From the NCBI GenBank assembly GCA_023386955.1, contig JAEWIS010000044.1, positions 186,001 to 250,000 on the forward strand: a stretch of DNA of 64,000 nt, given 5' to 3'. Below the pieces are notes generated by a model. That model made no database searches. It had not been told where the DNA came from and worked only from the letters and a program-made list of their open reading frames with translations. Position 1 is the stretch's first letter. The number at the start of each line of letters is the position of its first letter. Both the position numbers and the translations under genes were made by a program. The stretch comes from Bacillota bacterium. GTDB taxonomy: Bacteria; Bacillota; Bacilli; Paenibacillales; NBRC-103111. This document shows positions 8,470-17,906 of the stretch, piece after piece.

Positions 8470-9351
8470 GTGCCAATAAAGGATATCTTCCAAAAAAAGA
8501 AATATGCGACTGTCCCGTCTGAACGTACCAAGCGCGAGATTCCTGAAGGACTCATGCATAAATGCGGCAAGTGCGGCAAAATCCAAACCTCCATTGAGCT
8601 GGACAAAAATCTGAAGGTTTGCACCAGCTGCGGCCACCATTTTATCCTGAGCGCGCTGGAGCGGATCCAGATGGTGATGGATGAAGGCCGGTTATTTGAA
8701 TATGACAGCGAGCTAACGGCCGAAGATCCCCTGGAATTTCCGGGTTATGCAGCCAAGCTGGAGGCGGCCCGGGAGAAAACAGGCTACAATGAGGCCATTA
8801 TTACCGGCGAAGGAACCATTGGCGGTTACCCCATCGTGGTAGGCGTGATGACCTTCGAATTTTTTGGCGGGTCCATGGGCGGGGCTGTGGGTGAAAAGAT
8901 TGTCCGTGCCATTGAAGCGGCCATCCAGAAAAAATATCCCCTTGTGCTTTTCTCCACCTCGGGCGGCGCCCGGATGCAGGAGAGCCTTCTGTCCTTAATG
9001 CAGATGGCCAAAACCAGCGCGGCCTTGGCCAAACTGTCGGAGAAGGGGGGACTTTATATCTCGGTGTTGACCGATCCCACCTACGGAGGCGTTTCGGCCA
9101 GCTTTGCCATGCTTGGGGATCTCATTCTCGCAGAGCCCGGCGCCAATATCGGATTTGCCGGAAAGCGGGTTATCGAGCAGACCATCCGCCAGAAGCTCCC
9201 GGATAATTTCCAGACCTCCGAATTTAACCTGGAGCACGGTCAGCTGGATATGGTGGTTCACCGCAAGGAGCTCCGTTCCACTCTGACGAAGCTTCTGGAC
9301 ATGCATTCCCAGACTCCTTCCTCAGCTGCCCGCGGCACAGGAAGGAATTAA
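8470..9351 (+). CDS. accD: Acetyl-CoA carboxylase carboxyltransferase subunit beta
   Basis: AccD is the beta subunit of the carboxyltransferase that moves the carboxyl group from carboxybiotin to acetyl-CoA in the first step of fatty acid synthesis. The N-terminal zinc ribbon is intact (CGKC, then CTSCGHH). The crotonase-like core follows ([40 protein letters not shown]). The frame can open at GTG 8461, but AGAGGTG (8456-8462) is ideally placed for GTG 8470 ([12 protein letters not shown]), which also matches the family N-terminus, so I chose 8470. It is followed by accA, as in B. subtilis, but 140 bp away, with a structured repeat between the two. Confidence 0.95.
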   Translation: MPIKDIFQKKKYATVPSERTKREIPEGLMHKCGKCGKIQTSIELDKNLKVCTSCGHHFILSALERIQMVMDEGRLFEYDSELTAEDPLEFPGYAAKLEAAREKTGYNEAIITGEGTIGGYPIVVGVMTFEFFGGSMGGAVGEKIVRAIEAAIQKKYPLVLFSTSGGARMQESLLSLMQMAKTSAALAKLSEKGGLYISVLTDPTYGGVSASFAMLGDLILAEPGANIGFAGKRVIEQTIRQKLPDNFQTSEFNLEHGQLDMVVHRKELRSTLTKLLDMHSQTPSSAARGTGRN

Positions 9352-9374
9352 CAGGATGGATTTGAACCGGAGGC

Positions 9375-9473
9375 CCTGATAACCTGTCCGGCTTAGGCCT
9401 GGACCAGGTTATTTCATGGTTAAGCCCATCTTTTGACGGCCGGCCTTAGGTCTGGACCAGGTTATTTCAGGAC
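9375..9473 (-). repeat. Structured two-hairpin repeat, copy 2 (between accD and accA)
   Basis: Read on the minus strand, this locus has the family's stem-1 hairpin: AACCTG with CAGGTT (plus-strand 9381-9386 and 9405-9410) around a GGTCCAGGCC-type core. The core and 3' part (TTAGGYCTGGACCAGGTT, continuing ATTTCA) recurs 53 bp away at 9446-9469. The CTCGAAA stem 2 of the other copies is not recognisable here, so this is a partial or diverged copy. Confidence 0.6.
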
Positions 9474-9491
9474 AGAAAGGAGGGGTTGCGG

Positions 9492-10490
9492 TTGGCAAGT
9501 GAATTGCCCTATGAGCAGCCTCTTGCGGAACTGAGGGGCAAAATCGAGGAGCTGAAGAAATTCGGCCAGGATAAAGGCATCGATTTCTCTGATGAAATCG
9601 GCCGGCTGGAGGAGCGCTACGCCCGGCTTGCCCAAGAGGTGTATGCGGAGCTAAAGGTCCACGAAAAGATCCAGATTGTGAAAACCCCCCAGCGTCCAAC
9701 GACCATTGAGTATATTCAGACCATCTTCACCGACTTCATGGAGCTGCATGGCGACCGCCTGTTCGGAGACGATCTGGCGATTATCGGAGGTTTGGCCAAG
9801 CTTAACGGCGTGCCAGTAACCGTGATGGGCCACCAGAAGGGGAAGGATACCAAAGACAACATCGCCCGGAATTTCGGGATGCCCCATCCCGAGGGTTTCC
9901 GCAAGGCGCTGCGTCTGATGCGCCAAGCGGATAAATTCCGCCGGCCCATCATTACCTTCATCGACGTGACGGGAGCTTATCCCGGGGCGGCAGCGGAGGA
10001 GCGTGGCCAATCCGAAGCCATCGCCCGTAACTTGATGGAGATGTCGGCTCTGGGTGTGCCTGTCATTTGTGTGGTGATCGGCGAAGGAGGAAGCGGCGGT
10101 GCGCTGGCTCTGGGAGTCGGTAACCGGGTGCTGATGCTGGAGCATGCCATCTATTCCGTTATTTCGCCGGAAGGGGCGGCCTCCATCCTGTTTAAGGATT
10201 CGGCCAAGGCCCCCCAGGCTGCGGAGGCCATGAAGATCACCGCCCAGGATATTCTGCAGCTGAAGCTGATCGACGAGATTGTGCCGGAGCCGCCTGGCGG
10301 CGCCCACAAAAACCTCGAGCAGCAGGCTGCCACGCTCAAGTCGAGCCTATGGTCGCATCTGCAGGAGCTGCAGCAGCTGTCCAGTGAGGAGCTGCGGGAG
10401 GACCGTTACCGCAAGTTCCGTTCCTTCGGAGCGTACCGAGTTCCTCAGCGTTCCCTGATTTCTGCGCAATCTGACCCTGCAAAAGGGTAA
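9492..10490 (+). CDS. accA: Acetyl-CoA carboxylase carboxyltransferase subunit alpha
   Basis: AccA is the alpha subunit partner of AccD. Family blocks are clear: [64 protein letters not shown] and [17 protein letters not shown]. The frame opens at TTG 9486, but that codon directly abuts AAAGGAGGGG. TTG 9492, 6 nt past the site, gives [14 protein letters not shown], close to the B. subtilis start. The length of 332 residues is normal. The gene ends just before the pyk leader; pfkA, which lies between accA and pyk in B. subtilis, is not present. Confidence 0.95.
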   Translation: MASELPYEQPLAELRGKIEELKKFGQDKGIDFSDEIGRLEERYARLAQEVYAELKVHEKIQIVKTPQRPTTIEYIQTIFTDFMELHGDRLFGDDLAIIGGLAKLNGVPVTVMGHQKGKDTKDNIARNFGMPHPEGFRKALRLMRQADKFRRPIITFIDVTGAYPGAAAEERGQSEAIARNLMEMSALGVPVICVVIGEGGSGGALALGVGNRVLMLEHAIYSVISPEGAASILFKDSAKAPQAAEAMKITAQDILQLKLIDEIVPEPPGGAHKNLEQQAATLKSSLWSHLQELQQLSSEELREDRYRKFRSFGAYRVPQRSLISAQSDPAKG

Positions 10491-10665
10491 TGTTTTGTCA
10501 GAATGGGTAAGATTATAGAGGGTGATGCGGAATTCTATGACAAACATCATAGGCTTCCCTCTCCGCTATAAGGTATTTTAAGTGATGGTAGTTGGGATCC
10601 CTTACGGGTTTCATACAAATATCCAGGCAATTCGGATACATAAATTTTAGGAGGAACATTAAACC

Positions 10666-12420
10666 ATGCGTAAAACGAAGATTGTCTGTACTATCGGTCC
10701 TGCTAGTGAATCCGTTGAAAACCTGACCAAACTGGTCAACGCCGGAATGAATGTTATGCGTCTGAACTTCTCCCACGGCGATTTCGAAGAGCATGGCGGC
10801 CGTATCAAGAATATCCGCGAAGTTACGAAGAATACAGGCAAAAATGTGGCGATCCTGCTGGACACCAAAGGTCCGGAAATCCGTACAGGCAAGCTGAAGG
10901 TTGAGCCTATCGAGCTGGTTCAAGATGAAACCATCATCCTGACCACTGAAGAAATTCTTGGCGACAAAGACCGCATCTCCATCACATATGACAACCTGCC
11001 TAACGACGTATCCGTTGGTTCCACCATCCTGATCGACGACGGTTTGATCGGTTTGACCGTTACTGACATCAAGGGCACTGAAATTCATTGCCACATCGTT
11101 AACGGCGGCACCATTAAGAGCAAAAGAGGCGTAAACGTTCCGGGCGTGAAGATCACCCTGCCCGGCATCACCGAGAAGGATGCTAACGATATCGTATTCG
11201 GTATCGAACAAGGCGTTGACTTCATCGCCGCTTCCTTCGTGCGTAAAGCAAGCGACGTTCTGGAAATCCGTGAGCTGCTCGAAAAGCACAATGCCAGCCA
11301 CATCCAAATCATCTCCAAGATCGAAAACCAAGAAGGCGTGGACAACCTGGACGAAATCCTGGAAGTATCCGACGGCCTGATGGTTGCCCGCGGCGACCTG
11401 GGTGTAGAAATCCCGGCTGAAGAAGTACCGCTGGTACAAAAAGCCATGATCAAAAAATGTAACCGCGTTGGTAAGCCGGTTATCACCGCTACCCAAATGC
11501 TGGATTCCATGCAACGCAACCCGCGTCCGACCCGTGCGGAAGCAAGTGACGTAGCTAACGCTATCTTCGACGGCACTGACGCTATCATGCTGTCCGGCGA
11601 AAGCGCCGCTGGTAAATATCCGGAAGAATCCGTAAAGACCATGGCCCGTATCGCTGAGCGCGCTGAGTCCGCTCTGGAGTATCGCGAAATCTTCCTGAAG
11701 CAATCCCAAGCTCAACAAACCTCCGTTACCGAAGCCATCAGCCAAGCAGTTGCCAATTCTGCTCTGGACCTGGATGCCAAGGCAATCGTAACCGCCACCG
11801 AAAGCGGCTATACCGCTCGTATGGTGTCCAAGTACCGTCCTAAGGCTCCGATCATTGCCGTTACCACCAACCCGCAAGTGATCCGCCGCCTGATGCTGAT
11901 CTGGGGTGTTATTCCGGTTCTGGGCAAGGAAGCTGCCAACACCGACGAAATGATCGAACAAGCTATCGACAGCAGCGTAAACGCAGGTCTGGTTAACGTA
12001 GGCGACCTGGTTGTGATCACTGCAGGTGTACCGGTAGGCCGCACCGGCACTACCAACCTGATCAAGGTTCACCATGTTGGTGAAATGATCGCCAAGGGCC
12101 AAGGCATCGGCACCCTGAATGCTACCGGCAAAGTGGTAACTGCCCGCACTGCGGAAGAAGCCAACGCCAAAGCAACTCAAGGCTGCATCCTGGTTACCGT
12201 TACTACCGACAAGGAATATATGCCTGCTTTCGAAAAAGCGGCTGCTGTCATCACTGAAGTGGGCGGCATCACCTCCCACGCAGCAGTAGTGGGCCTGAGC
12301 CTGGGCATTCCGGTAATCGTAGGTGTGGAAGGCGCATTGTCCAAGCTGTCCGACGGCACTGACGCTTCCGTATACGCTGAGCTGGGTGTAATCTACTCCG
12401 GCAAAGCTAAGGTTCTGTAA
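10666..12420 (+). CDS. pyk: Pyruvate kinase, long form with C-terminal PEP-utiliser domain
   Basis: This enzyme converts phosphoenolpyruvate and ADP to pyruvate and ATP. The N-terminal (beta/alpha)8 core is clear: [63 protein letters not shown]. At 584 residues it has the extra ~110-residue C-terminal domain typical of Bacillus and Geobacillus enzymes, including [15 protein letters not shown] near residue 538, related to the phosphohistidine domain of PEP synthase. AGGAGG precedes the ATG. The 175-bp leader holds a small hairpin (CTATGA/TCATAG, 10534-10551); I see no clear promoter in it. Codon choice shifts toward GTT, AAC, GAA and CGT compared with neighbours, as expected for a highly expressed gene. 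Confidence 0.97.
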   Translation: MRKTKIVCTIGPASESVENLTKLVNAGMNVMRLNFSHGDFEEHGGRIKNIREVTKNTGKNVAILLDTKGPEIRTGKLKVEPIELVQDETIILTTEEILGDKDRISITYDNLPNDVSVGSTILIDDGLIGLTVTDIKGTEIHCHIVNGGTIKSKRGVNVPGVKITLPGITEKDANDIVFGIEQGVDFIAASFVRKASDVLEIRELLEKHNASHIQIISKIENQEGVDNLDEILEVSDGLMVARGDLGVEIPAEEVPLVQKAMIKKCNRVGKPVITATQMLDSMQRNPRPTRAEASDVANAIFDGTDAIMLSGESAAGKYPEESVKTMARIAERAESALEYREIFLKQSQAQQTSVTEAISQAVANSALDLDAKAIVTATESGYTARMVSKYRPKAPIIAVTTNPQVIRRLMLIWGVIPVLGKEAANTDEMIEQAIDSSVNAGLVNVGDLVVITAGVPVGRTGTTNLIKVHHVGEMIAKGQGIGTLNATGKVVTARTAEEANAKATQGCILVTVTTDKEYMPAFEKAAAVITEVGGITSHAAVVGLSLGIPVIVGVEGALSKLSDGTDASVYAELGVIYSGKAKVL

Positions 12421-12450
12421 GTTTAATTTAATGAGATAACTTGTGTTTGA

Positions 12451-12498
12451 AACCAGAAAGCCAAGCGTACTCTGTTGCGCGTGGCTTTCTGGTTTTTC
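12451..12498 (+). terminator. pyk terminator
   Basis: AACCAGAAAGCCA (12451-12463) pairs perfectly with TGGCTTTCTGGTT (12482-12494), with TTTT at the 3' end. Confidence 0.92.
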
Positions 12499-12531
12499 TG
12501 TATGCGCAAAATGGGTTTGGCGAGGCGATTC

Positions 12532-12714
12532 TAACGGAAGCTGGAGCCCTTATATCGCCAAAAAGAGGGGGTTCCAAAATCTAACGGAAGCAGGTGCGCT
12601 TATTTCGCCAAAACCAGGCTTGGAGCGAGCAGTTTGACCCCAATAGCGGCTGTGGCTGCCATTACAATTTTCAAGCCTGTATTTTGGAGGAAATAACGTC
12701 TCTGGCCGCCGTTA
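12532..12714 (+). repeat. DDII element A (183 bp, pyk-usp spacer)
   Basis: Four 24-nt units of form TAACGG-N13-TATTT are present: direct at 12532 and 12582, inverted at 12641-12664 and 12691-12714. Offsets are 0, 50, 109 and 159. The 26-nt spacers inside each arm also resemble each other after inversion (CGCCAAAA at the start, AAAAT near the end). The rest of the spacer before usp holds only a possible promoter. Confidence 0.9.
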
Positions 12715-12809
12715 GATTTTCCCAGGACTGCTTAAGGACCCCGCAGTTGATCTCCACAGAGATTTAGGGCGCTCACACGTCCACTAAGAGTCCCTTGCAG
12801 CCGGTTCGT

Positions 12810-12838
12810 TTCAACAATGGCGCACAGTTTGGTATACT
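12810..12838 (+). promoter_or_regulatory. Candidate promoter for the universal stress gene
   Basis: TATACT (12833-12838) is a good -10; TTCAAC (12810-12815) is a weak -35 at 17-bp spacing. It lies about 70 bp before the start codon. Confidence 0.4.
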
Positions 12839-12906
12839 GGAGATATGACCGATTCATCCTATCTTCACGCAAGTGCATCACAATCCCAGAAAAGAGGCGG
12901 TTTTCT

Positions 12907-13341
12907 ATGTTATATTCCAACATCCTGCTTGCTTACGACGGGTCCAAGGCATCCACCAAGGCGTTCCAGCATGCCGTAGCATTGGCCAAGCTATCGCCGG
13001 GAACCAAACTTCATGTGGTGCATGTATATGCCTTCCCGCGGCTGTATATCGGTGAGGCACTGGCGCCTATCCCTGCATCCGTCAACAAGGAAGTGTATGA
13101 TGTGGCCGTGGAAACCTCGGAGAAGGCGGCACAGCTCTTGAAGGAGTCCGGCGTGGAAGGCACTGTGGAGTTGATCCAGGGGGGCGCGGCAGAGACCATT
13201 CTGGACTATGCCAAAACTCACAGCTGCGATGTGATTGTCATCGGCAGCCGCGGTTTGGGCGGAATCCGTGAATTTGTTCTGGGCAGCGTCAGCCACAATG
13301 TGGTCCAGCATTCCGTTGTCCCTGTGCTGGTTATCAAGTAA
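12907..13341 (+). CDS. Universal stress protein (UspA family)
   Basis: The product is a 144-residue single-domain Usp protein. It has the N-terminal strand and ATP-loop Asp (ILLAYDGSKASTKA) and the C-terminal nucleotide-binding signature VIGSRGLGGIREFVLGSVS, the G-2X-G-9X-G(S/T) motif of ATP-binding members. Such proteins bind ATP/AMP and accumulate under starvation or stress; the specific role is unknown. The frame is open further upstream, but AAGAGGCGG sits just before ATG 12907, and the domain begins there. The thioesterase gene follows after 15 bp, probably in the same transcript. Confidence 0.93.
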   Translation: MLYSNILLAYDGSKASTKAFQHAVALAKLSPGTKLHVVHVYAFPRLYIGEALAPIPASVNKEVYDVAVETSEKAAQLLKESGVEGTVELIQGGAAETILDYAKTHSCDVIVIGSRGLGGIREFVLGSVSHNVVQHSVVPVLVIK

Positions 13342-13356
13342 GGAGACGACTTCAAC

Positions 13357-13785
13357 ATGCCGCTTATTTTTACACATAAACTCCGTGTCCGCTATGCGGA
13401 AACGGATCAGATGGGGGTTGTCTACCATGCCCGCTATCTGGATTGGCTGGAGATCGGACGGACGGAGATGCTCCGGGAGCAGGGGATGGAGTACCGTTCA
13501 TTAGAGGAGCAGTATGGGCTGCTCTTGCCGGTGGTGGATGTCAGCATCCAATATTTGAAGCCGGCCCGGTATGATGACGAGGTGCTGGTCACCACCAGAA
13601 TAGACCTTGTAAGCAATGTCAGACTGGATTGCTCCTACGAAATCCGGCGGGTCCAGGACAATGAGCTGCTGGTCACCGCCGCTACCAAACATGTTTGGGT
13701 GAACCGGCAATGGCGTCCGGCCAGAATCGACCGGGCTTGTCCGCAGCTGTATGCCCTCCTGACGCAGGCGGCAGCGGAACACTAA
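13357..13785 (+). CDS. Acyl-CoA thioesterase, YbgC/4-hydroxybenzoyl-CoA thioesterase family
   Basis: This is a 142-residue hot-dog fold protein. The active-site block RYAETDQMGVVYHARYLDWLEIGRTEML fits the YbgC type, with the catalytic Asp in TDQMG. Such enzymes hydrolyse short or medium acyl-CoA thioesters; the real substrate cannot be read from sequence. AAGGAGACGA lies 7 nt before the ATG and the gene is 15 bp after usp, so the two are likely cotranscribed. A large palindromic element begins right after the stop. Confidence 0.92.
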   Translation: MPLIFTHKLRVRYAETDQMGVVYHARYLDWLEIGRTEMLREQGMEYRSLEEQYGLLLPVVDVSIQYLKPARYDDEVLVTTRIDLVSNVRLDCSYEIRRVQDNELLVTAATKHVWVNRQWRPARIDRACPQLYALLTQAAAEH

Positions 13786-13966
13786 GAGACTGCGACGAAA
13801 TAAGCATATGCTTACGAAGCGGCGTTTGCTTAGCAAACGCTCAAGTACCGCTAATTTGCTGACAAAACTCCCTGAGGGCTTTCCTAAAGGAAAGCCGGCT
13901 TCGTAAGCACCAGCTAACCGTGGAGATTTTGTCAGCAAAAGCGGGTACTAATTTCCTCGCAGCTCT
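13786..13966. repeat. Complex palindromic element with crossing stems
   Basis: Outer arms 13786-13804 and 13948-13966 are near-complementary (CTGCGACGAAAT against ATTTCCTCGCAG). A 26-nt arm at 13846-13871 pairs with 13922-13947 with few mismatches (core TTTGCTGACAAAA/TTTTGTCAGCAAA). CTTACGAAGC (13811-13820) pairs with GCTTCGTAAG (13898-13907), which crosses the previous stem. Two perfect local hairpins lie inside (GCGTTTGC/GCAAACGC, 13822-13840; GGCTTTCC/GGAAAGCC, 13877-13896). It fills almost the whole thioesterase-fxsA spacer. No second copy was seen in the window. Confidence 0.85.
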
Positions 13967-13988
13967 TAACAATGAAGGAGGAACCATC

Positions 13989-14381
13989 ATGCTGCGATGG
14001 GTGCTGGCACTGTTCATACTGATTCCGGCGCTGGAGCTGGTCCTGCTGATTCAGACCGGCAAATGGATCGGGGCGTGGGCCACCCTTGCGCTCCTCATTC
14101 TCAGCGGCCTGTTTGGAGCGTACATGGCCAAGCGGGAAGGGAAGCGGGTATGGGACTATGCCCAATTCAAACTGGCCAAAGGCGAGCTGCCTACGGACAG
14201 CATCCTGGACGGAATCTGCATCTTCATCGGCGGAGCGCTGCTTTTGCTGCCCGGTTTTTTGTCGGACATCGCCGGCCTGCTCCTGCTTCTTCCTCTGACC
14301 CGCGGCATCGCCAAGCTGTTGGTGCTCCGGTACATTACCAAGAGGATCGGCCAGGGGAAAATCATCCTGTTCCGCAGATAA
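13989..14381 (+). CDS. fxsA: FxsA-family membrane protein
   Basis: The 130-residue product has about four hydrophobic segments (WVLALFILIPALELVLLIQ, WATLALLILSGLFGAYMA, GICIFIGGALLLLPGFLSDIA, then GLLLLLPLTRGIAKLLV) and a basic tail. This is the pattern of FxsA/YtzA, an inner-membrane protein found at the same place (pyk-ytzA-ytvI) in B. subtilis. E. coli FxsA is known for relieving F-plasmid exclusion of phage T7; the cellular role is unclear. ATG 13989, with GAAGGAGG 8 nt upstream, is preferred over the longer open frame. Confidence 0.9.
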   Translation: MLRWVLALFILIPALELVLLIQTGKWIGAWATLALLILSGLFGAYMAKREGKRVWDYAQFKLAKGELPTDSILDGICIFIGGALLLLPGFLSDIAGLLLLLPLTRGIAKLLVLRYITKRIGQGKIILFRR

Positions 14382-14406
14382 CAGCTGACCTTACAAGCAA
14401 ACAAAG

Positions 14407-14440
14407 GCCGGATATCCGTGGGGATGTCCGGCTCTATGCT
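14407..14440 (+). terminator. Hairpin between convergent fxsA and ytvI
   Basis: GCCGGATATCC (14407-14417) pairs with GGATGTCCGGC (14422-14432) with one T-G pair and a 4-nt loop. The T-rich tail is weak. It could end transcription from either side. Confidence 0.5.
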
Positions 14441-14472
14441 TGTGAAAGCTATGTATACCTTTTTTGCTCCGG

Positions 14473-15594
14473 CTAAACGGGATCCTTGCCTTTAACAATA
14501 TACCGCCACACATCCCGGAAGATGCCGGCCCGGTGGAAGGTGGCCAGCAGGATCAGGGTGACAGGCCCGATAATCAATCCCAGGAAGCCGAACAGCTTCA
14601 ACCCTACATACATGGAAATCAACGTCGGAAGGGGATCAAGGCCGATGCTGGTGGCCAGCACCTTAGGCTCCAGAATTTGTCGGGCGACCACGATGATGCC
14701 ATATAGGATCGTCAGTCCGATGCCCATATAAAAATCCTTTTGGATAAACTCCACGATGATCCACGGCACCATAACGGCCCCGGTTCCCAAATATGGCATC
14801 AGATCCACCAAACCGATGAGAAGACCGATGGTTATGGCATATTTCACCCGAAGCACCAGCAATCCCACAATAACGAACACAGCGGTTATGGAGATCAGAA
14901 TCAACTGGGCCCGCAGGTACCCGAATAGGGCCTTCTGAAGATTGGTCCAGACGATTACGGTGGGCTTCACGATAAAGTCCGGGGATACTGCCTTCATCTT
15001 GGCCCTGAGCTTATCCCAGTCCTTGCTGATGAAGAAGGCAGCCAACAGTGCGATAATGATGATGGTGGCTAGACCGGGCAGGCTGGTCAACAGGGCCACA
15101 ATGCTGTCCAGAATGAATTTCACCATGTAGGAGACAAAATCCGTAACTGTTTTGCCCGAGGACGTCAAATTGGAATTGATGGTGTCCTTGTAAACCGGAT
15201 TCTGGTTGTAAATATCCATGATGTTGGTGATGTAATTCTGGATGCGGTCAGAGTTGATATAATCCGTAAAGAAGGTTTTCCAGGAGTTCAGATTGCTCTG
15301 AATAATCAGGGACAAATCGTTGATTTCCAGGACTATCTTGGTGACGGCCAGCGTGATGGAGCCGGCGGTGATGCCGAGGAACAGAATCAGGGCCAGGGTA
15401 ACGGCCAGCCAGCGGGGCATCTTGGTATCCCGCTGCATCACGTTCACGAAGGGATTCATCATGTAAGCAATGACCCATCCCACAAGGAAGGGAATAATCA
15501 GAGGCGTGATAAAGAAAACGCCCAAGATGGCCGCTGTCAGCAATAAGGCGACCCACAACCCCCGTAGCAGCTGTGCCAGCAGCCTTCGATCCAT
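14473..15594 (-). CDS. ytvI: Sporulation membrane protein YtvI (AI-2E transporter family)
   Basis: This 373-residue multi-pass membrane protein has the AI-2E/PerM family plan: N-terminal helix pair (LLLTAAILGVFFITPLIIPFL), a periplasmic-type region rich in Asn/Asp (about 90-160), and a C-terminal bundle with a GLVDLMPYLGTGAVMVPW motif and DPLPTLISMYVGLKLFG. Length, order next to fxsA and orientation match B. subtilis YtvI, implicated in sporulation; the transported substrate is unknown. The start at 15594 is preceded by GAAAGGATG on the minus strand. Confidence 0.88.
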   Translation of the reverse strand: MDRRLLAQLLRGLWVALLLTAAILGVFFITPLIIPFLVGWVIAYMMNPFVNVMQRDTKMPRWLAVTLALILFLGITAGSITLAVTKIVLEINDLSLIIQSNLNSWKTFFTDYINSDRIQNYITNIMDIYNQNPVYKDTINSNLTSSGKTVTDFVSYMVKFILDSIVALLTSLPGLATIIIIALLAAFFISKDWDKLRAKMKAVSPDFIVKPTVIVWTNLQKALFGYLRAQLILISITAVFVIVGLLVLRVKYAITIGLLIGLVDLMPYLGTGAVMVPWIIVEFIQKDFYMGIGLTILYGIIVVARQILEPKVLATSIGLDPLPTLISMYVGLKLFGFLGLIIGPVTLILLATFHRAGIFRDVWRYIVKGKDPV

Positions 15595-15681
15595 AACGGT
15601 TTCATCCTTTCAGCAGTTGGCGGCATTTTTTTCATAGGACCTTTGTTATATTGTACCATGCAACGGATTTTACCTGCAAAA

Positions 15682-15735
15682 TTTACAAAACGTTTACAAT
15701 ACGTTAAGGCCAGGCTAACAAATGTAAAAGATAAT
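15682..15735 (+). promoter_or_regulatory. PhoP-box array and -10 of ppk
   Basis: Four hexamers sit exactly 11 bp apart: TTTACA 15682, TTTACA 15693, TTAAGG 15704, CTAACA 15715. They are followed by GATAAT at 15730. TT(A/T/C)ACA repeats on an 11-bp period are the B. subtilis PhoP site, normally ending just upstream of the -10. Confidence 0.82.
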
Positions 15736-15800
15736 GAAACTATGAATGAGGAGTAACCTCTTCAATGAACAAAGGTCAAACACAAAATGGAGGCATTATA

Positions 15801-17906
15801 ATGACCACCAAAAGTCCGGCATCCAATTACATAAACCGTGATTTGAGCTGGATTGAATTTAACTGGAGAGTGCTGCAGGAAGCCCAGGACAGCTCCCTGC
15901 CTTTATTGGAACGGGCCAAGTTCCTGTCCATCGTTTCGTCCAATCTGGACGAGTTTATGAGCGTCCGGGTAGCCGGTCTTCAAGACCAGATGAAGGCCAA
16001 TTATATCAAAAAGGACTTTTCCGGCTATTTGCCTGAGGGTTTGCTGAAGCGCGTCATGAAGCGCACCTACCGGATGGTGGCGGAGCAGTACAAAACCTAC
16101 CGCGAAATTCTGCGGCTGTTCAGCAAGGAAGGCATTTTATTAAGCGAGTACGAAGATTTGAATGTCACCCACAAAAAAGCGATGGACCAGTATTTTCACG
16201 AAATTATCTATCCCGTACTTACTCCCATGGCAGTGGACCAATCCCGCCCGTTCCCTCTGGTACATACTCAATCCTTGTATCTGGCTGTAGTGTTGACCAA
16301 GGAGGGGATGGAGCCGGAGGATGAGCCGTTTTTTGCTATAGTCCAGGTGCCGTCCAACCTGAACCGCTGTATCTCTATCTCCCCACGGGGAAACAGCAAA
16401 AAGCATGAATTTATTCTGATGGAGGATCTGATCCGGGTCCATATCCATACGTTGTTTTCCGGCTACACGCCTGTGGCGGTACACAGCTTCCGGCTGACCC
16501 GCAATGCGGACCTGACCCTGAACGAGGAAGGGGCGGAGGATCTTCTGGAGGAGATCGAGAAGGAGCTCCGGCGCAGGCGTTGGGGTGCCCCTGTGCGTCT
16601 GGAAGTGGATAAGGGGATGCATCCGTACGCGCTGGAAATGCTGCGTGAGGAATTCGAAATCGAGGATAATGTATTCGAGATCGACGGTCCCGTGGATCTG
16701 ACCTTCCTGATGCGGCTGCAGGGGAGCTTGGAGGGATTTCAGCATCTGCGGTATCCGGCACTCGAGCCGTATTATCCCCGGGAGCTAGATGAGGATGACG
16801 CCTTCGAGGTGCTCCGACGCAAGGATGTGCTGGTTTACCATCCTTACGAGTCCTTCGAGGCGGTAACGGATTTTATTGTGCAGGCGGCGGAGGACCCCAA
16901 GGTGCTGGCGATCAAAATGACCCTGTACAGGGTCAGCGGTCATTCCCTGCTGGTGCAGGCTTTGGCCCAAGCGGCGGAATCCGGCAAGCAGGTCACGGTT
17001 GTAGTAGAGCTGAAGGCCAGATTTGACGAGGAACGCAACATTGCATGGGCGCGGAAGCTGGAAAAAGCGGGCTGCCACGTGGTCTACGGGCTCATCGGCC
17101 TCAAAACCCACGCCAAGGTGACCCTGGTGGTGCGGCAGGAAAATAACTCTCTACGCCGTTACGTCCATGTGGGCACCGGGAATTATAACGATAATACCGC
17201 CCGTTTGTACACGGATGTGGGAATTTTTACATCCAACGCCTTGATCGGGGAGGATGCCTCCATTCTCTTCAATGAAATTACCGGCTACTCCACACCCAAG
17301 CATATGCAGGCTTTGTGTGTGGCCCCCACTAACCTGAAGAACAAGCTGATCGAGCTGTTTCGCCGGGAGGCCGAACATGCCAAAGCCGGCAGACCGGCGC
17401 GCATCATCGCCAAAATGAACTCCCTGTCCCATCAGGAAACGGTGGACGAGCTGTACGCAGCCTCCCAAACGGGAGTCAAGGTGGACCTTATTGTCCGCGG
17501 CGTCTGCTGCCTGCGTCCGGGAGTGGCGGGATTAAGCGAGAATATTACGGTGCGGAGTATTGTGGACCGTTTTCTGGAGCATTCGCGGATCATCTATTTT
17601 GAAAATGGCGGGGAGCCGGAGGTGTATATTTCCAGTGCGGACTGGATGAGCCGGAACCTGACCCGCCGGGTGGAGCTGCTTTGCCCGGTATTGGACGAGG
17701 CCAACAAACGGGCGTTGATCAACATGCTTCAGCTGTCGCTGAATGACAATGTGAAGGCCAGGGTGCTCCAATCCAACGGTATGTATGAAAACAGGCAGCC
17801 CGGAGAGGAGCCCGAGCTGCGCAGCCAGTTCGAAGCTATGAAGGTTGCGGTGTGGAAAAATCGGGGGTTGTCTGAATTTCCGGAACAAGACTCCACACCT
17901 TCTTGA
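15801..17906 (+). CDS. ppk: Polyphosphate kinase 1
   Basis: Ppk1 reversibly builds inorganic polyphosphate from ATP. The N domain opens YINRDLSWIEFNWRVLQEA. The two phospholipase-D-like catalytic halves carry KMTLYRVSGHS, GLKTHAKVTLVVR with the autophosphorylated His (His437 from this start), and HVGTGNYNDNTARLYTD. ATG 15801 has AATGGAGG at an ideal 7-nt spacing; ATG 15765 in the same frame is possible and would add 12 residues. The promoter carries a PhoP-box array, so induction under phosphate limitation is expected. The 3' end overlaps the convergent Ppx/GppA gene by 71 bp. Confidence 0.96.
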   Translation: MTTKSPASNYINRDLSWIEFNWRVLQEAQDSSLPLLERAKFLSIVSSNLDEFMSVRVAGLQDQMKANYIKKDFSGYLPEGLLKRVMKRTYRMVAEQYKTYREILRLFSKEGILLSEYEDLNVTHKKAMDQYFHEIIYPVLTPMAVDQSRPFPLVHTQSLYLAVVLTKEGMEPEDEPFFAIVQVPSNLNRCISISPRGNSKKHEFILMEDLIRVHIHTLFSGYTPVAVHSFRLTRNADLTLNEEGAEDLLEEIEKELRRRRWGAPVRLEVDKGMHPYALEMLREEFEIEDNVFEIDGPVDLTFLMRLQGSLEGFQHLRYPALEPYYPRELDEDDAFEVLRRKDVLVYHPYESFEAVTDFIVQAAEDPKVLAIKMTLYRVSGHSLLVQALAQAAESGKQVTVVVELKARFDEERNIAWARKLEKAGCHVVYGLIGLKTHAKVTLVVRQENNSLRRYVHVGTGNYNDNTARLYTDVGIFTSNALIGEDASILFNEITGYSTPKHMQALCVAPTNLKNKLIELFRREAEHAKAGRPARIIAKMNSLSHQETVDELYAASQTGVKVDLIVRGVCCLRPGVAGLSENITVRSIVDRFLEHSRIIYFENGGEPEVYISSADWMSRNLTRRVELLCPVLDEANKRALINMLQLSLNDNVKARVLQSNGMYENRQPGEEPELRSQFEAMKVAVWKNRGLSEFPEQDSTPS

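Noticed and set aside
12532..12714. Regularly spaced ~24-nt repeats considered as a CRISPR array.
   Set aside because: Only four units per locus, half of them inverted, with variable middles; no cas genes nearby.
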